A DNA stretch of 64,000 nt from an uncultured Paracoccaceae bacterium (GTDB lineage: Bacteria; Pseudomonadota; Alphaproteobacteria; Rhodobacterales; Rhodobacteraceae), in contig CANNFQ010000002.1 of assembly GCA_947503925.1 (NCBI GenBank), forward strand, positions 310,001 to 374,000, read 5' to 3'. Below are positions 42,026-49,498 of this stretch, one piece after another (position 1 is the stretch's first letter; each line of letters starts with the position of its first letter). A model generated the notes under the pieces. It worked only from the letters and a program-made list of their open reading frames with translations, made no database searches and was not told the origin of the DNA. A program made the position numbers and the translations under genes.

Positions 42026-42457
42026 ATGGATATTGATCTTGAAGATACGCTGGATGAGCTTGATGCCATGGCGGAGGTTTCGACCAACAAGTTTGAAGCC
42101 GATTTATTCATGACAAGCAGCCGCGCGGCGATGGTCACCAAAAGGGTGGCGACCAAGTTGCGCGCCCGGATTGCGGCTGGCAAGATCAGCCGCTGGAAAT
42201 TTGTGCGTGACAGCCTTTATCGCGAACAGATTCTGGACCGGCTGGTCGCCGCAGAGGTCCGTCGCCTTTACAAGAACTTTCACGCCCGCAGCCCGGACGT
42301 GAAAAACCCCAAACCGTCCCGCAAGCTGGTGGCCGAACTGGCGCGCGCTTACCGCAAGAAGGCGCGCGGGTTCTTATCCATCCTGCGGTTGTTGAAGGCC
42401 GGGTTTGGCCTGGTCTTTGAAGATGAGGAAGACTGGGATCGTGAATACGCTTATTGA
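42026..42457 (+). CDS. Small acidic-head basic-tail protein
   Basis: A 143-residue protein with an acidic start (MDIDLEDTLDELDAMAEV) and a basic helical body (MVTKRVATKLRARIAAGKIS, AELARAYRKKARGF), ending in an acidic DEEDWDREYAY. It shares the charge polarity of the 292- and 219-residue proteins of the same cluster. AGGAG precedes the ATG by 6 bases. A bidirectional terminator follows. Function unknown. Confidence 0.72.
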   Translation: MDIDLEDTLDELDAMAEVSTNKFEADLFMTSSRAAMVTKRVATKLRARIAAGKISRWKFVRDSLYREQILDRLVAAEVRRLYKNFHARSPDVKNPKPSRKLVAELARAYRKKARGFLSILRLLKAGFGLVFEDEEDWDREYAY

Positions 42458-42476
42458 CGATGCGCCGATTGTGTAA

Positions 42477-42510
42477 CGAAGGCACCGCAATGGCGGTGCC
42501 TTTCGTTTTC
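42477..42510. terminator. Bidirectional intrinsic terminator closing the cluster
   Basis: AAGGCACCGC (42479-42488) pairs with GCGGTGCCTT (42493-42502) around a 4-base loop, followed by TCGTTTTC on the plus strand. It separates the seven-gene run from the convergent MepA-like gene. Confidence 0.85.
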
Positions 42511-42525
42511 GCGGAAATTGATTGA

Positions 42526-43380
42526 TCAGCTACAGCTGATGTAACTGCCAATGCCCAGCAAGCCGGTCGCTTTTCGTGATGCGCGCAGATCATAGGTGCC
42601 CGGCATGCAGAACCGTACATGCATGTGGTTGTTGTGATCATTGTCGCCGTTCACGTTGGACAGGCCGATGCGCTTGTTCACCATGATAAGATGCGCGTTG
42701 AGGACAGTGTTGCCCCGGATCAATTCGACCAGTTCCTGTGTCAGCGCCTTGTCGAAGAAGCGTTTTTGGCTTTTGATCAACGGGTTGACCGCCCGCATCT
42801 TGCCATCTGTCCGCATGAACCGGATATCGACATCGATGCCCATTCGGTGTGAGCCATGCGGGGTAAGCTTTCCGCCGCCCCGCCGGCTGATATCCGAAAT
42901 CCGAATCCTGGGGCCGGTCGGGTGGCGTTTGTGCCAGGTCGCCCCGATGCTGGTGAGCGCCGCGATGGTTTCGGGCAGGCCAAATTGCCTGCTTTGCGCC
43001 TTGGTCGGGTGCAGGCCAATGGCGCTGCGGGGCAGGGGCGTGTTGACGATGGCCAGTGGGCCGGATTTGCGCCCAGCACCGCGCAGCATTTTTCTGGCTG
43101 CGGCCTGAAACCCTTTCCACTGTTTGACGAGTGCGGCGGCGTCAGCTTCGGTTGACGAAATCGCCCGCCCGAGCCGCCAGGGATGATGCATGAAGAAAGC
43201 AAGATCGGCGAGCTTTGCTGAATCCTTCACCCCGCCCTTTATTGCGACCTCTATCGCCTGTCGCCAGAAACGCGCGCCAAGCGCCACGAGGTTTCGGACG
43301 GCGGGCGGAAACAGATAGACCCAAAACGGTGTTTCTGCGTCCATTCCATCTGCAATTGCGTCAAGCGGATCCATGTTCAT
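42526..43380 (-). CDS. MepA-family (M74) murein endopeptidase-like protein without signal peptide
   Basis: A 284-residue protein whose C-terminal half matches penicillin-insensitive murein endopeptidase. SHRMGIDVDIRF gives zinc ligands His178 and Asp185, and DHNNHMHVRFCMP contains the HxH pair His252/His254. MepA cuts D-Ala-mDAP cross-links. Unlike E. coli MepA it has no recognisable signal peptide; about 105 N-terminal residues form an extra helical domain of unknown type. GGAGG precedes ATG 43380. It is convergent with the unknown cluster across a shared terminator. Confidence 0.82.
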   Translation of the reverse strand: MNMDPLDAIADGMDAETPFWVYLFPPAVRNLVALGARFWRQAIEVAIKGGVKDSAKLADLAFFMHHPWRLGRAISSTEADAAALVKQWKGFQAAARKMLRGAGRKSGPLAIVNTPLPRSAIGLHPTKAQSRQFGLPETIAALTSIGATWHKRHPTGPRIRISDISRRGGGKLTPHGSHRMGIDVDIRFMRTDGKMRAVNPLIKSQKRFFDKALTQELVELIRGNTVLNAHLIMVNKRIGLSNVNGDNDHNNHMHVRFCMPGTYDLRASRKATGLLGIGSYISCS

Positions 43381-43574
43381 TTGGCACCTCCGATCCTGTG
43401 GGGCTATGCTGCGGCGTCGCGTAGGATTGGGCAATTGCGCCTGTAAGCTAGCTGATTCAGTCGTTGCGGTTGCGTTGCGTCAGCGATGGTCAAATCATCT
43501 GGTCTGATGATGCGTTTCGACCTAGGGTTGACCCTGTTGCGCCATTTGAGCGGCGGAATAGGGGGAGAGGTTTC
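43381..43574. other. Divergent promoter region, MepA-like / symporter
   Basis: The 194-base region separates divergent genes and should hold both promoters. I see no recognised operator. The symporter frame stays open from 43464, but that upstream part lacks a ribosome site. Confidence 0.35.
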
Positions 43575-44435
43575 TTGGATATTCTGGTTTCTGTGGTGCT
43601 GCCGCTTGGGCTGGCATTCATCATGTTTTCACTGGGGGTCGGGCTGACGCCTGCGGATTTTCGGCGCGTCGGGCAGCGTCCGCTGGCGTTTTTGGTTGGC
43701 GCGCTGCATCAGGTTGTTCTGTTGCCGATCGTGGCCTTTGTCTGCGTGTTGGGCTTCGGCATCACGGCGGAGCTGGCCGTTGGTTTCATGATCCTGGCCG
43801 CCTGTCCCGGCGGGGTGACGAGCAATGTGATTTCCAAATGGGCCAAGGGTGATGTCGCCTTGTCGGTGTCGCTGACGGCGGTGATCAGCCTTGCCAGCGT
43901 GGTGACCGTCCCGATCATTCTGAGCTTTGCGATGGATCGCTTCATGGGCGCGAATGCGCCGGAGATTAACATCAGCTCAACCGCCCTGACGATGTTTGCC
44001 CTGACGGTGGTGCCGATCCTGCTGGGTCTGTCGCTGCGGGCGATGTCCCCCGCGCGCATGGTCGCGGCAGAGCCAGTGATCAGCCGGATTGCGACCGTCC
44101 TTTTTGTGGTGATCATTGCAGCCGCCCTTGCCGCCAATTGGGGCCTGTTTGTCGACAACCTGCCGGTGCTGGGGCCTGCCTTGCTGACCCTGCTTGCCGT
44201 TTTGACAGTGTTGGGTTTTGTCGTACCGCGCCTTTTGGGGCGCAGTGCGCATGAGGCCAAGACAATCTCTGTCGAAACCGGCGTGCAGAACGGTACGCTG
44301 GGCATCGCGATTGCGACCATCATTGTCGGCGGGGCCGAGGGGCTAAGCACCTATGCGCTGCCTTCCGCGCTGTATGGTGTGTTCATGTATCTGATTATCA
44401 TCCCGGTCATCCTGATTTACCGGCGGATGGAGTGA
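43575..44435 (+). CDS. Bile acid:sodium symporter family protein
   Basis: A 286-residue membrane protein with about nine hydrophobic segments. The SBF/BASS signature is visible: FSLGVGLTPADFRRV, AACPGGVTSNVISKWAKGD, ALSVSLTAVISLASVVTVP and ETGVQNGTLGIAIATII. I chose TTG 43575 because GGGAGAGG lies directly upstream and the sequence then begins with the first membrane segment (DILVSVVLPLGLAF). It likely moves an organic anion with sodium. It is followed within 5 bases by a flavin dehydrogenase, suggesting uptake and oxidation of the same compound. Confidence 0.85.
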   Translation: MDILVSVVLPLGLAFIMFSLGVGLTPADFRRVGQRPLAFLVGALHQVVLLPIVAFVCVLGFGITAELAVGFMILAACPGGVTSNVISKWAKGDVALSVSLTAVISLASVVTVPIILSFAMDRFMGANAPEINISSTALTMFALTVVPILLGLSLRAMSPARMVAAEPVISRIATVLFVVIIAAALAANWGLFVDNLPVLGPALLTLLAVLTVLGFVVPRLLGRSAHEAKTISVETGVQNGTLGIAIATIIVGGAEGLSTYALPSALYGVFMYLIIIPVILIYRRME

Positions 44436-44439
44436 CGTG

Positions 44440-46095
44440 ATGGACAACGCAGATGTCATTGTTGTTGGTGCCGGGTTGGCCGGTCTGGTTGCTGCCGCAG
44501 AGCTGGCGGATCGGGGCAAGCAGGTCACCATCATTGATCAGGAGCCAGAGACCTTTTTGGGTGGGCAAGCCTTTTGGTCGCTGGGTGGTTTGATGTTGAT
44601 CGACACACCCGAACAGCGTCGCATGGGTATTCGCGACAGTCGGGACCTTGCCCTGAGCGATTGGATGGGCAGTGCGCAGTTTGACCGCCCCGAGGATCAC
44701 TGGCCGCGCAAATGGGCCGAAGCTTATGTTGATTTCGCCGCAGGCGAGATGCGCGACTGGTTGTACAAGATGGGTATGCGCTGGTTTCCCATTGTCGGCT
44801 GGGCCGAACGCGGTGGCGGTTTCGGGTCCGGCCATGGTAATTCGGTGCCCCGTTTTCATCTGACCTGGGGCGTCGGCCCCGGCACGCAGGAACCTTTTGT
44901 GGCGCGTGTTCGCGCCCATGCCGATGCAGGGCGCATCACCTTGAAATTCCGCCACCGCTGTTCGCAGATTATCATGGAAAACGGTGCCGCCAAAGGTGTG
45001 GCGGGTGAGGTGCTGGCCCCCGATGATAGCCTACGCGGTCAACCGACCAACCGCGATGTGGTGGATGATTTTGAACTGCGTGCATCGTCTGTGCTGGTCA
45101 GTTCTGGTGGGATTGGCGGTGATTTTGATCTGGTACGGCAATCATGGCCGACGGACAGACTTGGTCCCGCGCCTAAAAACATGATTGCCGGTGTGCCCGC
45201 CCATGTGGATGGACGGATGGTCGGGATCAGTGAAAAGGCTGGTGGCCATGTCATCAATAATGACCGGATGTGGCATTATACCGAAGGGGTCAAGAACTGG
45301 GATCCGATCTGGCCTGCCCATGGTATCCGTATCCTGCCCGGCCCGTCATCCATGTGGTTTGACGCCACGGGCAACCGGTTTCCGCCGCCTGCCTTGCCCG
45401 GTTTTGACAGCCTTGGCACCCTGAAACTGATCCTTGGCACGGGCTATGATTATTCATGGTTCATCACCACGCAGAAAGTGGTGAAAAAAGAATTTGCCCT
45501 GTCCGGGTCAGAGCAGAACCCTGATTTTGAACAGAAATCCTGGAAAGAAGTGCTGCGCCAGCGCATCCTGAACAAGGCCGCCACCCCCGCTGTCGAGGCG
45601 TTCAAGGAGCATGGTGAGGATTTTGTGGTTGCCGATACTTTGCCGGAACTCGTGGCCAAGATGAATGCCTTGACCGGCACTGATCTGCTGCCGCTGGACA
45701 AGATTGATGCTGAAATTCGTGCCCGCGATGCGCAGGTCGACAATCCCTTTACCAAGGATGCCCAGATCATGGCGATCCATGCCGCCCGCAACTATCGCGG
45801 AGACAAGTTTCAGCGCACGGCCAAGCTGCACAAGTTCCTTGACCGGGCGAACGGTCCGCTGATCGGCGTCCGCCTGAATATCATCACCCGCAAGACATTG
45901 GGCGGGTTGGAAACCAATCTGGATAGTCAGATGCTGCGCGCGGGCGGTGATCCGATCCCGGGATTGTTTGCCGCTGGCGAGGTCGCGGGTTTTGGCGGTG
46001 GCGGATATCACGGCTATAATGCGCTGGAGGGGACGTTTCTGGGCGGTTGTATCTTTTCTGGCCGTCAGGCGGGCCGTGCCGATAGCATAGGATAG
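44440..46095 (+). CDS. FAD-binding dehydrogenase (fumarate reductase/KstD-like)
   Basis: A 551-residue flavoprotein of the FAD_binding_2 type. The N-terminal dinucleotide motif is VIVVGAGLAGLVAAAELADRG, followed by FLGGQAFWSLGGL, with C-terminal FAD contacts GLFAAGEVAGFGGGGYHGYN and GTFLGGCIFSGRQAG. Relatives reduce or dehydrogenate carbon-carbon bonds, including 3-ketosteroid dehydrogenases; the substrate here is unknown. It begins 4 bases after the symporter stop and 4 bases before the SDR gene. Confidence 0.85.
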   Translation: MDNADVIVVGAGLAGLVAAAELADRGKQVTIIDQEPETFLGGQAFWSLGGLMLIDTPEQRRMGIRDSRDLALSDWMGSAQFDRPEDHWPRKWAEAYVDFAAGEMRDWLYKMGMRWFPIVGWAERGGGFGSGHGNSVPRFHLTWGVGPGTQEPFVARVRAHADAGRITLKFRHRCSQIIMENGAAKGVAGEVLAPDDSLRGQPTNRDVVDDFELRASSVLVSSGGIGGDFDLVRQSWPTDRLGPAPKNMIAGVPAHVDGRMVGISEKAGGHVINNDRMWHYTEGVKNWDPIWPAHGIRILPGPSSMWFDATGNRFPPPALPGFDSLGTLKLILGTGYDYSWFITTQKVVKKEFALSGSEQNPDFEQKSWKEVLRQRILNKAATPAVEAFKEHGEDFVVADTLPELVAKMNALTGTDLLPLDKIDAEIRARDAQVDNPFTKDAQIMAIHAARNYRGDKFQRTAKLHKFLDRANGPLIGVRLNIITRKTLGGLETNLDSQMLRAGGDPIPGLFAAGEVAGFGGGGYHGYNALEGTFLGGCIFSGRQAGRADSIG

Positions 46096-46099
46096 CAAT

Positions 46100-46915
46100 G
46101 TGACAGCAAAGCGGGTCTTTATCAGCGGGGCAGGGGCCGGTTTGGGGCAAGCGCTTGCCCGTCTGTTGGCGGCGGAGGGCGCGCAGGTCTGTGTGGCAGA
46201 TATAGATGCCGCCGCCGGCCAGGCTACGGCCGATGAGATCGGCGGGACCTTTGTCCCATGTGATGTGCGCAGCGTCGATGATTTCACCCGTGCCGCTGCA
46301 TGGTTGCAGGACAGTTGGGGTGGCGTTGATCTGGTGATCAACAATGCCGGTGTGGCCCAGATGGGCCCGATGGAAAAGACCACCATTGATGACTGGCAGT
46401 GGATCGTCGATATCAATCTGATGGGGATTGTGCGCGCCGCGCAGGTCTTTACCCCGCTGTTTCGTGCGCAGGGTCATGGCACCTATCTGAATATCGCATC
46501 GATGGCGGGTTTTCTGTATCTGCCCAATGCGGCAGCTTACAATGCCACGAAGGCGGCGGTGGTCGCCTTGTCCGAAACGATGATGCTGGAACTGGAAGAT
46601 GCGGGGATTGTCACCCATGTGGCCTGCCCCAGTTTCTTTCGCACTGATTTGGCCAAGAATATGCGCGCCAGTGATGCCGATACCGAACGTGTGACCAAAC
46701 GGCTGGTGGAACGGTCCCGATTGGGTGCCGATGATGTCGCCAAGGCTGTATTGGACGGGCTGGCCCGTGGCGACCGCCATATCCTGACCCATCCGCAATC
46801 GCGCAAGGCCTGGCGGATGAAGCGCTGGCTGCCGTTTGATCGTTACTTGGCCATGATGCGCAAGGAGATCGCCAAGATGGACGCCCGCATGGCGCAGCGG
46901 CCCAAGGATTTATGA
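46100..46915 (+). CDS. Short-chain dehydrogenase/reductase
   Basis: A 271-residue classical SDR: cofactor motif GAGAGLGQ near residues 10-17, NNAG near 82-85, catalytic Ser in NIASMAGF and YNATK as the YxxxK pair. The GTG start at 46100 follows the flavin dehydrogenase by 4 bases, so both belong to one operon with the symporter. The substrate is unknown, probably the compound handled by the neighbours. Its stop overlaps the stop codon of the convergent LysR gene (46910-46915). Confidence 0.87.
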   Translation: MTAKRVFISGAGAGLGQALARLLAAEGAQVCVADIDAAAGQATADEIGGTFVPCDVRSVDDFTRAAAWLQDSWGGVDLVINNAGVAQMGPMEKTTIDDWQWIVDINLMGIVRAAQVFTPLFRAQGHGTYLNIASMAGFLYLPNAAAYNATKAAVVALSETMMLELEDAGIVTHVACPSFFRTDLAKNMRASDADTERVTKRLVERSRLGADDVAKAVLDGLARGDRHILTHPQSRKAWRMKRWLPFDRYLAMMRKEIAKMDARMAQRPKDL

Positions 46916-47815
46916 AGCCTGTCGCGGGTCGCCCAGATTGGACCGGCTTTCCAGCAACTCCGCCAAAATCGGGTTAGGAAATCGACGGGTGATTGTGACG
47001 GCGTAGAAGGTTTCGCCGATATCGGGCAGGCGCCCCGCCTCTTGCAGTCGCCCTGATGTCAATTCGTCCTGCACAACGATCGGGGGCAGCACCGCCAGCC
47101 CGACCCCTTGGCGGGCCAGAAGGCGCATCATGGCCATATCGTCCACCTCTGCTCCGATCTGGGGGCGGATGCCGAGCCGGTCGATCCATGCGTCGAACCC
47201 GATCCGAATGCCAGTGTCCGCTGTTGGCAGGATGACGGGCTGCTTTGCCACCAGTTCGGCCAGATCGGATTTGCCGCGCAGCCGTTCCGGCGTGCCCACA
47301 AGGCTGACGGGCTGTTCGGATAGCCGGTGCGAGATGAAAGGCGTGACTGCATCCCGCGCGGGCGGCGTGTTGATCAGGACGACATCAAGGTTCAGTGCCT
47401 CCAACCCTTGCAGCAGCGCCGCACTGGTGCCCGAACGCAGGATGATTTCCACATCCGGCCTGTCCAGAATGGGCCGCAGGAATTCCATCTGAAAGTTTCG
47501 CGACAGCGTGGCCAGTGACCCAATGCGGATCGCCTGACGGCTGCGCCCTTTTTCCTGCAATGTGCCCAGCAATTCACGGCCCGCCGCAAAGATTGCATCG
47601 GCATGATCAAGGGCAATGCGCCCCGCCTCTGTTAGGATCAGCTGCCGCCCGCGCCGTTCAAACAGGGCGTGGCCCAATGACGCCTCTAGCTGTTTGATCT
47701 GCACCGAGACTGCTGATTGCGACAGGTTGAGCCGCTCTGCCGTGCGGGTCAGGTTCCCGTCATGGGCGACCGCCCAGAAATAGCGCAGGTGGTGATAATT
47801 GAACTCGCTCATCAT
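46910..47815 (-). CDS. LysR-family regulator divergent from dabBA
   Basis: A 301-residue LysR regulator: winged helix FNYHHLRYFWAVAHDGNLTR through LNLSQSAVSVQIKQLEASLG, then an effector domain (VILPTADTGIRIGFDAW). The start resembles NhaR-type LysR proteins. ATG 47815 and 47812 are both possible. It faces dabB across 105 bases, and LysR genes commonly flank Dab operons, so it likely controls inorganic-carbon uptake. An effector cannot be named from sequence. Confidence 0.85.
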   Translation of the reverse strand: MMSEFNYHHLRYFWAVAHDGNLTRTAERLNLSQSAVSVQIKQLEASLGHALFERRGRQLILTEAGRIALDHADAIFAAGRELLGTLQEKGRSRQAIRIGSLATLSRNFQMEFLRPILDRPDVEIILRSGTSAALLQGLEALNLDVVLINTPPARDAVTPFISHRLSEQPVSLVGTPERLRGKSDLAELVAKQPVILPTADTGIRIGFDAWIDRLGIRPQIGAEVDDMAMMRLLARQGVGLAVLPPIVVQDELTSGRLQEAGRLPDIGETFYAVTITRRFPNPILAELLESRSNLGDPRQAS

Positions 47816-47920
47816 TCTATTAAACAGAACGGTTACCGACAAACAATGAATTTTTATAGATTAAGCACAGCTGTTATCGCTGCGACCAATTGTCATCCAA
47901 CAAGAACGGAGAGACGCGCC

Positions 47921-49477
47921 ATGTCTTTTGCCACCCTGCTATTTCTTGCCCCACTGGCCCTGATCGCCGCCGCTGTGCTGGCATTTCGCGGGCCGCAGAT
48001 GCGCCCGGCCAATGTGCTGCGCTGGGCAGAGCAATTGACACTTGCCGCCCTTGCCATCGCGGTTTTGTTGACCATCGCCTTGCTGGTCGAGGGTTCGGCA
48101 ACAAGCGGCCTGATCGGGTTTGCGGGACTTGGCATTGCCGCCCGGCTGGATGCCGTCAGCGTCGTTATGCTGCTGCTGGTCAGTTTTGTGGGTTGGGTCG
48201 TTGTCCGCTATGCCGCGACCTACATGGATGGGGAAGCGCGACAGGGGTCGTTCACGGGATGGCTTTGCGCCACATTGGCGGCGGTGATGCTGTTGGTGAC
48301 GGCTGGTAATATCGTGCAACTGGTCCTGGCCTGGATTGCGACCAGCCTGTTCTTGCACAAGCTGTTATTGTATTATCCGGGCCGGGTGGCCGCACAGCGC
48401 GCGGCGCGCAAGAAATGGATCACCGCGCGGATCGGTGATGCGGCATTGCTGGTCGCGGCTCTGCTGATCTATGCCCAATATGGCACGGGCGATATTGCCG
48501 CGGTTCTGACCGCAGCACAGGCAGGCCAAGGGCAGGGTGCAGCATGGATTGCCGCCGCATTGGCGCTGGCCGCGATCCTGAAATCGGCGCAGTTCCCGAC
48601 CCATGGCTGGCTGACCGAGGTGATGGAAACGCCAACCCCGGTTTCGGCCTTGCTGCATGCGGGCGTGATCAATGCGGGCGGCTTTTTGTTGATCCGCTTT
48701 GCCGATGTGATGTTGCTGGCCCCCGGTGTGCTGGCCTTCCTTGTGATGCTGGGCGGGTTCACCGCACTTTACGGCGGGCTGGTGATGCTGACCCAATCGG
48801 CGGTCAAAACCTCGCTGGCGTGGTCAACCGTGGCCCAGATGGGGTTCATGATCCTGCAATGTGGTCTGGCGCTGTTCCCGCTGGCTTTGCTGCATATCGT
48901 GGCGCATTCGCTTTACAAGGCGCATGCTTTCCTGGCCTCTGGCATGGCCGTTGATAATGTGGCGGCGATCCGCAGGCCGGGACCGGTGGCCATCCCCAAT
49001 GGGGTGGCCGTGCTGCGCGCCTTTGCCATTGCGCTGGTGATCTATTCCGGTGTGGCCTTCGCCTTTGGGATTTCCACCAAATCGCCGCAAGCCATTGCAT
49101 TGGGCGCGATCCTGATCTTTGGTGTGGCTTACCTGCTGGCGCAGGGCCTTGCCGATGCGGCGCCGCGTGTGCTGACCCAACGTATGGCGGCCTATTCGGT
49201 GGCGGCAGCGGTGGGATATTTTGCCCTGCAAACGGCGGCCGCGTGGCTGATGGCAGGCACTCTGCCTGTCACCCCTGCACCTGGCCCGCTGGAATGGGTG
49301 TTGATCCTGCTTGCCCTGTTCAGCTTTGGTCTGGTCGCCCTGGCGCAGGCGCTGTTCCCGCTATGGGCCTATCACCCGGCGGCGGCCGGCCTGCGGGTTC
49401 ACTTGTCCAACGGGCTTTATGCCAATGCCGTTTTTGACAAGCTGCTGCGCGGCTGGTCGGTCAAGAACCTGTCCTGA
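47921..49477 (+). CDS. dabB: DabB-like proton-conducting subunit of inorganic carbon transporter
   Basis: A 518-residue membrane protein of the Proton_antipo_M (NuoL/MrpA) family, with about 13 hydrophobic segments. Conserved pieces are LKSAQFPTHGWLTEVMETPTP, VSALLHAGVINAGGFLLIR and LLHIVAHSLYKAHAFLASG, with the Lys/His pattern of proton-channel helices. Next to a DUF2309 protein this is DabB, which couples ion flux to bicarbonate/CO2 accumulation. ATG 47921 is preceded by GGAG. The dabA start lies 21 bases after its stop. Confidence 0.92.
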   Translation: MSFATLLFLAPLALIAAAVLAFRGPQMRPANVLRWAEQLTLAALAIAVLLTIALLVEGSATSGLIGFAGLGIAARLDAVSVVMLLLVSFVGWVVVRYAATYMDGEARQGSFTGWLCATLAAVMLLVTAGNIVQLVLAWIATSLFLHKLLLYYPGRVAAQRAARKKWITARIGDAALLVAALLIYAQYGTGDIAAVLTAAQAGQGQGAAWIAAALALAAILKSAQFPTHGWLTEVMETPTPVSALLHAGVINAGGFLLIRFADVMLLAPGVLAFLVMLGGFTALYGGLVMLTQSAVKTSLAWSTVAQMGFMILQCGLALFPLALLHIVAHSLYKAHAFLASGMAVDNVAAIRRPGPVAIPNGVAVLRAFAIALVIYSGVAFAFGISTKSPQAIALGAILIFGVAYLLAQGLADAAPRVLTQRMAAYSVAAAVGYFALQTAAAWLMAGTLPVTPAPGPLEWVLILLALFSFGLVALAQALFPLWAYHPAAAGLRVHLSNGLYANAVFDKLLRGWSVKNLS

Positions 49478-49498
49478 TTGATGCAAAGGAATATCCTG

